Shown in pieces: positions 1 to 7,992 of a stretch of 42,443 nucleotides of DNA. Source of the stretch: Clostridia bacterium (lineage in GTDB: Bacteria > Bacillota > Clostridia > Oscillospirales > CAG-272). The stretch spans positions 1-42,443 of the forward strand of contig JAGAEA010000028.1 in NCBI GenBank assembly GCA_017613355.1, written 5' to 3'. The number at the start of each line of letters is the position of its first letter. Within the stretch, counting starts at the first letter, position 1. The notes under the pieces are model-generated. The model made no database searches and was not told the origin of the DNA. It saw only the letters and a list, made by a program, of their open reading frames with translations. The position numbers and the translations under genes were made by a program.

Positions 1-46
1 CGGAAAAAGCGGCGCGGACTGCTGCGGCAGTCCGCGCCGCTTTTTT
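1..46. terminator. Strong bidirectional intrinsic terminator
   Basis: A perfect 14-bp GC-rich stem (9-22 with 27-40, loop TGCG) is followed by T6 at 41-46 and preceded by A5 at 4-8. It can therefore stop transcription in both directions. It serves the minus-strand gene ending at 52 and probably a plus-strand gene lying before the window. Confidence 0.9.
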
Positions 47-51
47 GCGTT

Positions 52-507
52 TCACTGTTGCAAATCCTCGATCAATGCGTCCATCTCTTCGCGGGAATGG
101 ACGGTCATGCCGTCATTTTCGAGTGCGTCCCGATCCACGGAAGGAAGTGTGCAAACGTCCACGTCCAGTGTGCGGATCAGGTATCCCTCCGCGGTAAAAA
201 TCCCGATCCTGCCCTCGTGCGCCCGAAAAACGAAGATGCGATCGGGCTCCGCCGTCGGCTCTGCCGTGGTGTCTGTCGGGGGGATCGATTCCGATTCGGT
301 CGGGGGATCGACAGGAGCGGCTTGCGCGGGGATCGACGACCTGTCCGAAGCGCGGCGAAGCTCTGCAAGTACGAGTTCCGCCCTTTCGCGTGCTTCGTTC
401 GCTTCCGCAACGGTGCTTCGCAAAACCGTCACGGCGCTGACGGCAAAAATCGACCCAACCGCCAAAAGCATTCCGCCGAGCGCCCATAATAATTTTTTGA
501 AAAACAT
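52..507 (-). CDS. Membrane-anchored protein with BofC-like C-terminal domain
   Basis: A 151-residue protein starting at the ATG at 505-507. The reading frame is open further upstream, but this start places a membrane segment (about residues 5-28) at the N-terminus, as expected for a signal anchor. Residues 30-55 are charged and probably coiled coil, 58-90 form a Pro/Thr/Glu linker, and 91-149 form a compact domain. That domain resembles the small C-terminal domain of BofC-like proteins of spore formers (pattern of FVFRAHEGRIGIF, then LDVDVCTLPSVDR, then an acidic helix). In Bacillus, BofC is a forespore-secreted regulator of the SpoIVB protease; whether this protein does the same is unknown, and here the domain hangs from a membrane anchor. 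A GGAAAGG lies about 14 nt before the start. The gene is divergent from the penicillin-binding protein gene. Confidence 0.65.
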   Translation of the reverse strand: MFFKKLLWALGGMLLAVGSIFAVSAVTVLRSTVAEANEARERAELVLAELRRASDRSSIPAQAAPVDPPTESESIPPTDTTAEPTAEPDRIFVFRAHEGRIGIFTAEGYLIRTLDVDVCTLPSVDRDALENDGMTVHSREEMDALIEDLQQ

Positions 508-647
508 GAAACAAGCCCAAAACCTTTCCGTGGATTTTTCATTTTTTTGAAATTCGGGTAATGATAGCTTTTCCCGCTTTTTTGAATGATATTCCCGTCG
601 GTTCGGGAACAATAAAAAAGAATAAAAAACGATGCGGGGGAGAGAAC

Positions 648-3077
648 ATGAAGCAAAAGGGAAAAACCGTTTGGCGCGTCGTCATGGGGACGATCTGCGT
701 GGCGCTTCTTCTGCTTGCGGCGGTCATCACGGCGGCGGGCGTTTGGATCGAACGCGAATTTGCGACCGATGTGCAAACGGAGCTGTTCACAGGGGCGGCG
801 GAGACCCGTACACCGCCCGTTTTCTATTGCTATCGGTTTACCGACCGAGAGAACCGGATCGGCGAGGAAGAGCGCATGACCGAGGGCGTTCCCACGGTCA
901 AAGACGTACCGTATCTTTCCTATCGGGAGATCCCGACCGACATGGTAAACGCCGTCGTCGCCATCGAGGATAAACGGTTTTTCGGGCATCGCGGCGTGGA
1001 TTGGTACCGAACGGCGGCGGCAAGCCTGAATTACGTGCTCGGCTTTTCGGATCGGTTCGGCGCGTCCACCATCACCCAGCAGTTGGTCAAAAACATCACG
1101 GGGGAGAAAGAGATCACCGCGCGACGCAAATTGCAGGAAGTTTTTTTCGCGCGTGATCTCGAACGGAAATTGGACAAAACCGAAATTCTCGAACGCTATC
1201 TCAACATTCTGCCCTTGTCGGACGGTTGCACGGGGATCGCTTCGGGGGCGGAGCACTATTTCGGAAAATCCGCAACCAAGCTGACGCTTCCCGAATGCGC
1301 CACGCTCGCGGCGATCACCAACAACCCGAGCTACTACAACCCCATCCGGCACCCAGACCATGCCAAAGCGCGGCGCGATCTCATCCTTTCCGAAATGCGG
1401 AGGCAGGGGTATCTCGATGAAGAATCCTACGGGGCGGCGGTGAACACCCCGTTGGAACTGCACGTTCCCGAGACTCAAGCCGGCACGGAGCCGATCCGCT
1501 CGTGGTATCTCGACATGGTCGTCGAGGACGTGGTCACCGATCTTTCCGAAACTTACGGTATCAGTCGAGCGGCGGCGTCGCAAAAGGTTCTTTCGGGCGG
1601 TCTGCGGATCGACGTCGCAATGGACGGTGACGTCCAAACCTATGTGGAGAACTACTACCGTGCGCTGAAAACCCCGAAGAACGAAAAAGGGGAAGCGGCG
1701 CAGTCGTCGCTCATCGTGATCGACGCGAAAACGGGGGACATCCTCGGCGTTGCGGGCGCCGTGGGAGAGAAAAAGGCGAACCGCGTGCAGAATTTCGCCA
1801 CGCAGACCAAGCGACCGCCCGGCTCGGCGATCAAGCCGATCACCGTTTACGGACCCGCGCTCGAACTAGGAACGATCACATGGGCGAGCGTTTACGACGA
1901 CGTTCCCGTGGATTTCGGCAACGGCAATAACCGCCCGTGGCCGCGCAATGCCTCCGGCTATTATCGGGGGCTGACCGGCATTTCCTTTGCCGTGGCACAT
2001 TCCACCAACACGGTCGCCGTGCGTGTCCTGCAAGACGTCGGGCTCGACCGTTCCTTCGCGTTTGCCAAAGAGAAATTTCATTTGGAAAGCCTTTTGGACG
2101 GCAACGGCATGACCGACCGAAATCCCGCCGCGCTCGCGCTCGGGCAAATGAACTACGGCGTGACCCTGCGGGAACTGACAACGGCGTACACCGTGTTTGC
2201 CGACGGCGGAACGTATCATCCCTACCGCTCCTATTATCGGGTGACCGACGCGGAGGGAAAAGTCCTGCTTTCCAATCCCGATCGGGCGGAAACCGTGATG
2301 AGCGAGGGAAACGCCGCCGTGATGACCAAATTGCTCCAAGGGGTGATTTTGAACGGAACGTCCTCTTCCGTCACGCTCGGAAAAATTTGCGAATGTGCGG
2401 GAAAAACAGGAACTTCGCAGGATAACCGCGACCGTTGGTTCGTCGGATATACGCCCGAACTCATTTGCGGAGTGTGGTGCGGGTTTGAATATCCCGAGCC
2501 GGTCACGGGAAACAGCCCGTGCACGGAAGTCTGGAACACGGTCATGCACCGCATGGTGGAATTGCGCGGTGGAAAGCCCGCGTTCGACGTTCCCGGCAAC
2601 GTCGTTCCGTGCACGTTCTGCAAGGACTCGGGGAAACTGCCCGCCGCCGCGTGCGCGCTCGATCCGAGAGGCAACCGCGGGGAAGTGGGGTGGTTCGTCA
2701 AGGGAACCGAACCGTCCGCGTCCTGCGATTGTCATATCCCCGTGACGGTGGATGCCGCGGGCGGCGTCTGCCACGGGCATTGCCCCGATGAAGCGAAAAA
2801 GAAAACGGCGCTCATCCGCGTCGCGCGGCATTTTCCCATGCAGGTCACGGTTCTCGACGCGCAGTATGTCTGGCGGGGCGACCCTGCCGCCGTGAAGCCG
2901 AACGAAAAATCAAACGAGGCGTATTTCGAGGCGGATCTTGCGGATTTTTGCGGCAGAAGCGCCACACAGCTCCCCTATAACCGCTCCTGCCAAAACCATT
3001 TGACCGATTTGCCGGAAGCGCGGATCCCGTTGCCGTGGGACGCCGCGCCGCCGAAAAAACGGGATGCCGAGGAATAA
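648..3077 (+). CDS. Class A penicillin-binding protein (glycosyltransferase/transpeptidase)
   Basis: An 809-residue bifunctional peptidoglycan synthase, acting outside the membrane to polymerise and cross-link lipid II. The start at 648 follows GGGGGAGAG and directly precedes a signal anchor (about residues 9-32). The GT51 transglycosylase domain shows the catalytic EDKRFFGHRGVD motif (Glu107) and GASTITQQLVKN (138-149). The transpeptidase shows SAIK (nucleophile Ser393, Lys396), STN (452-454) and KTG (586-588). The family identity is secure. Unusually, the last 190 residues after the transpeptidase carry a cluster of cysteines (CTFC, CDC, CHGHC and others) instead of the glycine/proline-rich tail common in Gram-positive PBP1 proteins. 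It is a large housekeeping-type synthase; a specific role in sporulation or division cannot be read from the sequence. Confidence 0.95.
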   Translation: MKQKGKTVWRVVMGTICVALLLLAAVITAAGVWIEREFATDVQTELFTGAAETRTPPVFYCYRFTDRENRIGEEERMTEGVPTVKDVPYLSYREIPTDMVNAVVAIEDKRFFGHRGVDWYRTAAASLNYVLGFSDRFGASTITQQLVKNITGEKEITARRKLQEVFFARDLERKLDKTEILERYLNILPLSDGCTGIASGAEHYFGKSATKLTLPECATLAAITNNPSYYNPIRHPDHAKARRDLILSEMRRQGYLDEESYGAAVNTPLELHVPETQAGTEPIRSWYLDMVVEDVVTDLSETYGISRAAASQKVLSGGLRIDVAMDGDVQTYVENYYRALKTPKNEKGEAAQSSLIVIDAKTGDILGVAGAVGEKKANRVQNFATQTKRPPGSAIKPITVYGPALELGTITWASVYDDVPVDFGNGNNRPWPRNASGYYRGLTGISFAVAHSTNTVAVRVLQDVGLDRSFAFAKEKFHLESLLDGNGMTDRNPAALALGQMNYGVTLRELTTAYTVFADGGTYHPYRSYYRVTDAEGKVLLSNPDRAETVMSEGNAAVMTKLLQGVILNGTSSSVTLGKICECAGKTGTSQDNRDRWFVGYTPELICGVWCGFEYPEPVTGNSPCTEVWNTVMHRMVELRGGKPAFDVPGNVVPCTFCKDSGKLPAAACALDPRGNRGEVGWFVKGTEPSASCDCHIPVTVDAAGGVCHGHCPDEAKKKTALIRVARHFPMQVTVLDAQYVWRGDPAAVKPNEKSNEAYFEADLADFCGRSATQLPYNRSCQNHLTDLPEARIPLPWDAAPPKKRDAEE

Positions 3078-3110
3078 ACCGTCATGCCGCCGCATAGGTT
3101 GAGGTAAAGG

Positions 3111-3124
3111 AAACACGAGTGTTT
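3111..3124. other. 14-bp inverted repeat before the tspO-like gene
   Basis: AAACAC-GA-GTGTTT lies between the penicillin-binding protein gene and the next gene, about 23 nt before its start. It could be a small operator or a minor hairpin. No T-tract follows, so it is not a terminator. Confidence 0.35.
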
Positions 3125-3147
3125 CGGGTGTTTCGGAGGAGGCGGCA

Positions 3148-3681
3148 ATGTTCGGGAGACGGTGCGGGAAAATGACGGCGAGGGCATGGCTCTCGCGAGA
3201 AACGGATCAAACAAGCGTGGTAACAACGGTGGCGGTCGGCGTTCTCGCAACACTTTGCTATCTTACAATGCGCATTCTCTGCGGGAATCCCTATCGGATC
3301 ATGCTGGAACTCGGAATTTCGGATCTGGTGCCGCCCGTTTGGCTCTTCACCGTGCTGTGGGCGCTCGCGTTCTTCACGGCGGGGTGCGCGGCGGGGTTCG
3401 TTCTCGGCTACCGACCGCTCGGCTGTGCCGCCGAGAAATACAAAGGGTGCATGATCTACGTGCTTGCGGCGGCGGTGGAACTTTGCTGGTATCCCACGAT
3501 GTTTGCGGGAGGGCTGGTGTTCTTTGCGCTTTTGGAGAGCTTTCTCGCCATGTTCCTTGCCGTTCTGACAACCGTTTCGTTTTTCCGTGTCAGTCGGTTC
3601 GCGGGAATTTTGTTCGTTTTGCACGACGTTTGGGTCTTTTCGATTTTGGTGCTTTCTTTCCGCATTTTCTTGCGGAATTGA
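3148..3681 (+). CDS. TspO/MBR-like integral membrane protein
   Basis: A 177-residue, very hydrophobic protein with about five membrane segments, the expected size and topology of the TspO/MBR (tryptophan-rich sensory protein) family. The pattern of a PPVWLFTVLWALAFF segment in the first half and an LCWYPTMF segment followed by a long helix and a last WVFSILVLSF helix fits the family. TspO proteins bind tetrapyrroles and related ligands and act in stress signalling. The start is well set: CGGAGGAGG lies about 8 nt upstream. The N-terminal 25 residues are polar and longer than usual. The assignment rests on remembered motifs and topology, so it could be another small membrane protein. A terminator follows at 3691. 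Confidence 0.6.
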   Translation: MFGRRCGKMTARAWLSRETDQTSVVTTVAVGVLATLCYLTMRILCGNPYRIMLELGISDLVPPVWLFTVLWALAFFTAGCAAGFVLGYRPLGCAAEKYKGCMIYVLAAAVELCWYPTMFAGGLVFFALLESFLAMFLAVLTTVSFFRVSRFAGILFVLHDVWVFSILVLSFRIFLRN

Positions 3682-3690
3682 TCGGTTCGG

Positions 3691-3725
3691 AAAATGCGGC
3701 GGAGCCCCCGCCGCGTTTTCTTTTT
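3691..3725 (+). terminator. Intrinsic terminator after the tspO-like gene
   Basis: GCGGCGG (3696-3702) pairs with CCGCCGC (3708-3714) around a 5-nt loop. A4 on the left and TTTTCTTTTT on the right extend the stem and supply the U-tract. Confidence 0.85.
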
Positions 3726-3767
3726 ACGGAAATCACAAAAAAATCGGCAAATAATACAAAAAAAGGA

Positions 3768-3796
3768 TTGACAAATTGGTAAAAATGATGTATAAT
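3768..3796 (+). promoter_or_regulatory. Consensus sigma-A promoter for rsmE
   Basis: TTGACA (3768-3773), 17-bp spacer, TATAAT (3791-3796): a perfect match to the housekeeping consensus. Transcription should start near 3803, giving a leader of about 33 nt before rsmE. Confidence 0.92.
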
Positions 3797-3835
3797 CAAA
3801 TCAATTTCCGATCATCGGGGAAAGGAGACTGTGCA

Positions 3836-4582
3836 ATGCCGCGATTTTTTGTTTCAAAGGATGCGATCCGAAACGGCGTTGTAACGGTTTCGGGCGAGGA
3901 CGCACATCACATTTCCCGCGCATTGCGCATGGCGGCAGGCGAACGGATCACCGTTTGCAACGCCGAGGGAACGGACTATGACTGTGTCCTGACCGATTTT
4001 TTGCCCGATTGCGTGCGAGCGCGCGTGGAGACCGAGAAGCCGTCCGAAACCGAGCCGCCGTATGTTGCGGTATTGTACCAAGGATTGCCGAAGGGAGACA
4101 AGCTCGAACAGGTGATCCAAAAAGCAGTGGAATGCGGTGTGTCGCGTGTAGTACCGTTTGAAAGCGAGCGGTGCGTGGCGAGGATCAAGGAAGGCGACGA
4201 GGAGAAAAAAACGACTCGCCGCAATCGGATCGCCGCCGAAGCGGCGAAGCAATGCGGAAGGGGACGACTTCCCGCCGTGGAGTCCGCGAGACCGTTCAAA
4301 GCAGTGATCGACGACGCGAAGCGGTTCGATCTCGCCCTGTTTTGCTACGAGGGAGAGGGAACAATCCCCCTGCCGAAGGTGCTCCATGAAAGAAAGGCAA
4401 ATTTGCCCGCGAACCCTTCGGTCGCCATTCTGATCGGGAGCGAGGGCGGCTTTTCCGAAGCCGAAGCGAGGGCGGCGCAGGACGCGGGGTGGACCCCCGT
4501 GGGGCTCGGCAAGCGCATTTTGCGAACCGAAACGGCGCCCGTGTTCGCGCTTGCGGCAATTTCCTGTGCATTGGAGCTTTGA
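3836..4582 (+). CDS. rsmE: 16S rRNA (uracil(1498)-N3)-methyltransferase
   Basis: A 248-residue SPOUT-fold methyltransferase that methylates N3 of U1498 in the 30S subunit using S-adenosylmethionine. The N-terminal PUA-like RNA-binding part begins MPRFFV and contains GEDAHHISRALRM. The catalytic half has the family's LYQGLPKGDKLEQVIQKAVE segment, RRNRIAAEAAKQCGR, and the knotted SAM site IGSEGGFSEAEA followed by LGKRILRTETA near the C-terminus. The length is typical. The start at 3836 follows AAAGGAG about 9 nt upstream. In many Bacillota rsmE sits next to prmA; here it stands alone behind its own consensus promoter. Confidence 0.95.
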   Translation: MPRFFVSKDAIRNGVVTVSGEDAHHISRALRMAAGERITVCNAEGTDYDCVLTDFLPDCVRARVETEKPSETEPPYVAVLYQGLPKGDKLEQVIQKAVECGVSRVVPFESERCVARIKEGDEEKKTTRRNRIAAEAAKQCGRGRLPAVESARPFKAVIDDAKRFDLALFCYEGEGTIPLPKVLHERKANLPANPSVAILIGSEGGFSEAEARAAQDAGWTPVGLGKRILRTETAPVFALAAISCALEL

Positions 4583-4585
4583 AAA

Positions 4586-4653
4586 GAAAACGCAAATGAT
4601 GTCGCTTTGTGCGGTATGACGGTAGCGTTTTCATCACTTTGCATGAATTTTTT
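4586..4653 (+). terminator. Possible imperfect terminator after rsmE
   Basis: Two overlapping pairings are visible: GAAAACGC (4586-4593) with GCGTTTTC (4625-4632), and GCAAATGATG (4592-4601) with CATCACTTTGC (4632-4642, one bulge). T6 follows at 4648-4653. The two stems share bases and exclude each other. Confidence 0.4.
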
Positions 4654-4685
4654 GAAAAAAATTAGGGAAAATATTGAAAAACCTA

Positions 4686-4714
4686 TTGAAAAATCACAAA
4701 TTATGGTGTAAAAT
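4686..4714 (+). promoter_or_regulatory. Sigma-A promoter for the CdaR-type regulator
   Basis: TTGAAA (4686-4691), 17-bp spacer, TAAAAT (4709-4714), in an A+T-rich stretch. Transcription should start near 4721, about 45 nt before the gene. Confidence 0.8.
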
Positions 4715-4764
4715 ATAGTTGGTTTTTTCTATTTTTCATTTTGAAGGGCAGAGGAGAACAAACC

Positions 4765-5850
4765 ATGTCAAACAAATTGTTCCAAGGCGTAATCCATCAA
4801 ATGAAGGACGCGGTCGATCGCGTGATCGGTGTGATCGATGAAAACGGCGTCATCATTTCCTGTTCCGAGTTGGTTCGGATCGGCGAAGTGCGTCAGGGTA
4901 TCCATGAAGAATTGGGGTATGCGGGGGAAGTGACCGCGATCAACGGCTATACCTATCGTTCCCTTTCGGGCGGACCCAAATCCGATTATATCGTCTTTGT
5001 GGAAGGCGAGGATAAAATGGCGGAAAAACTTTCCAAGTTGCTCGCCATCTCCTTGGGGAATATCAAAAACCTTTACGACGAAAAATACGACAAGGGCTCC
5101 TTTATCAAGAATATCATTCTCGACAACATTCTGCCGAGCGATATTTATATCAAATCGAAGGAACTGCATTTCAACACCGAGGAATCCCGCGTGGTCTTTC
5201 TCATCAAATTCTACGGAAAGACCGACATGATGCCTTTTGAAATGCTGCAAAATATGTTCCCCGATAAAACGAAGGATTATGTTATCAGCATCGGCGAGCA
5301 TGACATCGTGCTTGTCAAGTACATCAAGCAGGGCACCGAGGGGCGCGACATGGAAAAGATCGCGACCAACATTGCCGACACCATTTCCACCGAGTTCTAT
5401 ACCAAGGTTTCCATCGGTATCTCGACCGTTGTGGACAACATCAAGGATCTTGCGCGGGCATATAAGGAAGCGCAGATCGCGTTGGACGTGGGTAAGGTGT
5501 TTGAAACGGAAAAGAACATCATCAGCTATGAAAATCTCGGCATCGGCCGCTTGATCTACCAGTTGCCCACCACCCTTTGCGAAATGTTTTTGCAGGAAGT
5601 GTTCAAGCGGGGAAGTCTCGAATCGCTCGACCGCGAAACCCTGCTCACCATTCAGAGCTTCTTCGAGAACAACCTGAACGTTTCCGAAACTTCGCGCAAG
5701 CTTTTCGTGCACCGCAACACGCTGGTTTACCGTCTCGAAAAGATCCGCAAGCTCACGGGACTCGACCTGCGCGAGTTTGAGCACGCCATCACGTTCAAGG
5801 TGGCGCTCATGGTCAAGAAATATCTGAATTCCAAGCCCATCAAATTCTGA
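4765..5850 (+). CDS. CdaR/PucR-type helix-turn-helix transcriptional regulator
   Basis: A 361-residue cytoplasmic regulator. The first 110 residues form an N-terminal sensory-like domain (VIGVIDENGVIISC, then NGYTYRSLSG, then a helix rich in KLLAISLGNIKNL). The middle (about 140-265) looks like the CdaR GGDEF-like domain. The C-terminal 60 residues hold the PucR-type helix-turn-helix (FFENNLNVSETSRKLFVHR, then NTLVYRLEKIRKLTGLDLR). In Escherichia coli CdaR controls sugar-acid use, but this architecture is widespread in Clostridia with unknown ligands. The start follows GAGGAG at 4751. No adjacent transport or catabolic operon is present, so its targets are probably elsewhere. Codon choice has fewer rare codons than its neighbours, suggesting good expression. 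Confidence 0.85.
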   Translation: MSNKLFQGVIHQMKDAVDRVIGVIDENGVIISCSELVRIGEVRQGIHEELGYAGEVTAINGYTYRSLSGGPKSDYIVFVEGEDKMAEKLSKLLAISLGNIKNLYDEKYDKGSFIKNIILDNILPSDIYIKSKELHFNTEESRVVFLIKFYGKTDMMPFEMLQNMFPDKTKDYVISIGEHDIVLVKYIKQGTEGRDMEKIATNIADTISTEFYTKVSIGISTVVDNIKDLARAYKEAQIALDVGKVFETEKNIISYENLGIGRLIYQLPTTLCEMFLQEVFKRGSLESLDRETLLTIQSFFENNLNVSETSRKLFVHRNTLVYRLEKIRKLTGLDLREFEHAITFKVALMVKKYLNSKPIKF

Positions 5851-5871
5851 AGTCGATTTTTATGAATTCCG

Positions 5872-5912
5872 AGCGAAATGTGCAGTTCCGCAAACGCGGC
5901 GCACATTTCGCT
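5872..5912 (+). terminator. Long hairpin between the CdaR-type gene and the S41 protease gene
   Basis: A perfect 12-bp stem, AGCGAAATGTGC (5872-5883) with GCACATTTCGCT (5901-5912), surrounds a 17-nt loop. The sequence after it has only a weak T-rich run (TGTGCTGTTTTG). It may end transcription partly and so reduce read-through into the protease gene, or act as a leader structure. Confidence 0.5.
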
Positions 5913-5946
5913 TGTGTGCTGTTTTGTTCCCCCCGAAAGGAGTACC

Positions 5947-7377
5947 ATGGAGTCCAACGAGAGGCAGAATGAGTCGAACGCGCAAGACCCGATAATGTCC
6001 GAAAGTCGTCGGAAAAAGTCCGAACGCCAACCCTACGGAGCATGGCTTTTTGTTACCGCGGTATTGCTTGTCGTTTCCATCTTGCTCACCTTTACGCTTA
6101 CGACCGTGTTCGAGCGGAAGAAATACGTCAAAGCGCTTAACGGGTCGCAGATCACGCCGGTTGACGGCTCCACGGCGGTTCGTGATGCGGAAAACCTCAA
6201 AATTTTGGAAAGCGTCCTGCAAAATGCGTCGCTCTATGCCGATTCGCTCGACGAGGAGAAGATGCTGCAAGCCGCGTTCAAAGCCTACGTGGAGGCGAGC
6301 GGCGACCGCTACGCCGTGTTTTACAGCGAGGAAGAATACCGAAAAGCGAACGAGATCTCGAACGGGCGCTATGTCGGCATCGGGATTTCCTTTGCGGTCG
6401 ATGAAATAACGATCGACGACGAGCAATACACGGTTTTCCGCGTCACTTCGATCGTGGACGGCTCTCCTGCCGCGCGGGAGGGTATATGCGTCGGAGATTA
6501 TCTCTTCGCCGTAAAACTTGAAAACGGGCAGTTTCCGACGATCTCGAGCTTGGATTATGCCGCCGCCGTTGCTGCCATTCGCGGCGAGGAAGGGACTACG
6601 GTCGAGCTTCAAATTTTGCGGCGGAACGGTTCCGCATATGATAGTTTTAACTTAACCTGTACGCGCGAGTACGTGGAAAGTCTTTCGGCGGAAGGACGAA
6701 TTTCGGAAAGTGATCCCACGGTCGCGGTCGTCCGCATTTCGAGTTTTGAACTGAACACGCCCGTGCAGTTCTGCCGCGCGGTGGATGAATGTCGGGCGAA
6801 GGGAGCCACGAAATTCGTGTTTGACGTGCGGGATAACCCGGGAGGAGATCTGCGCTCGGTGCGCGCGATCCTTTCCAACTTTTTGCGCGAAGGCGACCTG
6901 ATCCTCAAAGCGATCGACAAGGACGGCAACGTAGCGCAGGAAACACGGTGCAAGGCGATTTCCTATCTCGGAGACGGCGCCGGCTGCAACGTGACCGAAG
7001 AGCAGATCGGGCAATACCGCGATTTGAATTTCGTCGTTCTTTGCGATGAAAACACCGCGAGTGCCGCCGAGGTGTTCACGGCAACTTTGCGCGATTTCGG
7101 GCTTTCCCGGGCAACCGTCGGAAAAACGACCTTCGGCAAAGGGATCATGCAAACGGTTTTTGAAATCCCGTTCAAGGGGATCAAGGGTTATATCAAGCTT
7201 ACCACGCATACCTATATTACCGAAGGCGGCAAATCCTATCACGAGATCGGTATTTTGCCGGACGTTGACATCAAACGCCAAGCGGGAACCGAGAATATTT
7301 CCATCGAAGCTCTCACATGGGAGCAGGACATTCAACTGCAAACCGCCGTTTCAAATCTGACGGCGGGTGGAGAATAG
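5947..7377 (+). CDS. S41 family C-terminal processing peptidase (CtpA-like)
   Basis: A 476-residue membrane-anchored serine protease acting outside the membrane on C-termini of exported proteins. A polar N-terminus of about 30 residues precedes one membrane helix (about 35-58). A PDZ domain follows (about 130-220: GISFAVDE, then VDGSPAAREGICVGDYLFAV). The peptidase domain has FDVRDNPGGDLRS and the Ser-Lys dyad: Ser372 in ENTASAAEVF, Lys398 in TFGKG, and Gln402, the 26-residue Ser-Lys spacing of this family. The start at 5947 follows GAAAGGAG by 5 nt. It is followed 38 nt later by greA, probably co-transcribed. Related proteases act in spore formation (CtpB) as well as in general envelope turnover; which applies here cannot be seen. 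Confidence 0.92.
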   Translation: MESNERQNESNAQDPIMSESRRKKSERQPYGAWLFVTAVLLVVSILLTFTLTTVFERKKYVKALNGSQITPVDGSTAVRDAENLKILESVLQNASLYADSLDEEKMLQAAFKAYVEASGDRYAVFYSEEEYRKANEISNGRYVGIGISFAVDEITIDDEQYTVFRVTSIVDGSPAAREGICVGDYLFAVKLENGQFPTISSLDYAAAVAAIRGEEGTTVELQILRRNGSAYDSFNLTCTREYVESLSAEGRISESDPTVAVVRISSFELNTPVQFCRAVDECRAKGATKFVFDVRDNPGGDLRSVRAILSNFLREGDLILKAIDKDGNVAQETRCKAISYLGDGAGCNVTEEQIGQYRDLNFVVLCDENTASAAEVFTATLRDFGLSRATVGKTTFGKGIMQTVFEIPFKGIKGYIKLTTHTYITEGGKSYHEIGILPDVDIKRQAGTENISIEALTWEQDIQLQTAVSNLTAGGE

Positions 7378-7415
7378 AGACAAATCATCAGAAATCAAGG
7401 AGAGAACAGAAGACC

Positions 7416-7904
7416 ATGGCAAAAGGAAAAAAGATGCTTTACACACAGCAAGGGTATCAGGAGCTCATCAACGAACTGAACTACCTCAAAGGAGAGAAGC
7501 GGGAGCAGATCAAGAATGACATTGCGGTTGCGCGGTCGTTCGGCGACCTTTCCGAAAACTCCGAATATGACGAAGCAAGAAACGAACAGGCGAAGAACGA
7601 AGCGCGCATCAAAGAACTGGAAGAGCTGTTGGAGAATGCGGCGATCATCGACGAATCCGCCATCGATACCAGCGTGGTGAGTCTCGGCTCCACCGTTCGG
7701 GTCTATGACTATGATTTCAAGGAAGAGGTTTCCTATTCCATCGTCGGTTCCAACGAAGCGAACCCGCTGGAAGGGAAGATTTCCGACCTTTCGCCCATCG
7801 GTGCGGCGCTGATCGATATGCGCGCGGGAGAGGAAAAAGAGATCGAAACGCCGAACGGCATCCTGCGGATCAAAGTGCTGGAAGTCGGCAGAACACAGGC
7901 ATAA
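7416..7904 (+). CDS. greA: Transcription elongation factor GreA
   Basis: A 162-residue factor that enters the secondary channel of RNA polymerase and stimulates cleavage of backtracked transcripts. The N-terminal antiparallel coiled coil carries the diagnostic GDLSENSEYDEARNEQ stretch with its acidic tip, and the C-terminal FKBP-like domain carries NPLEGKISDLSPIGAAL and a final GILRIKVLEV strand. The length is typical. AAGGAGAG precedes the start by about 13 nt. It lies directly behind the S41 protease gene and is probably read from the same transcript. Confidence 0.96.
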   Translation: MAKGKKMLYTQQGYQELINELNYLKGEKREQIKNDIAVARSFGDLSENSEYDEARNEQAKNEARIKELEELLENAAIIDESAIDTSVVSLGSTVRVYDYDFKEEVSYSIVGSNEANPLEGKISDLSPIGAALIDMRAGEEKEIETPNGILRIKVLEVGRTQA

Positions 7905-7924
7905 AAGAGAATTTTCGCTACGGG

Positions 7925-7960
7925 GCGGGGACATCGGGACCGATGCTTCGTCCCGCTTTT
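7925..7960 (+). terminator. Weak terminator-like hairpin after greA
   Basis: CATCGG (7932-7937) pairs with CCGATG (7940-7945); outside it GCGGG (7925-7929) pairs with CCCGC (7952-7956), followed by T4. The stem is interrupted, so it is probably only a partial stop before the next gene. Confidence 0.4.
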
Positions 7961-7992
7961 GAAATTCGCCGAGCGGGAAAGGAGAAGAGACA

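Noticed and set aside
429..1637. A 402-codon minus-strand frame across the start of the penicillin-binding protein gene
   Set aside because: It overlaps the motif-rich plus-strand gene for its whole length and shows no recognisable domain; a G+C-rich shadow frame.
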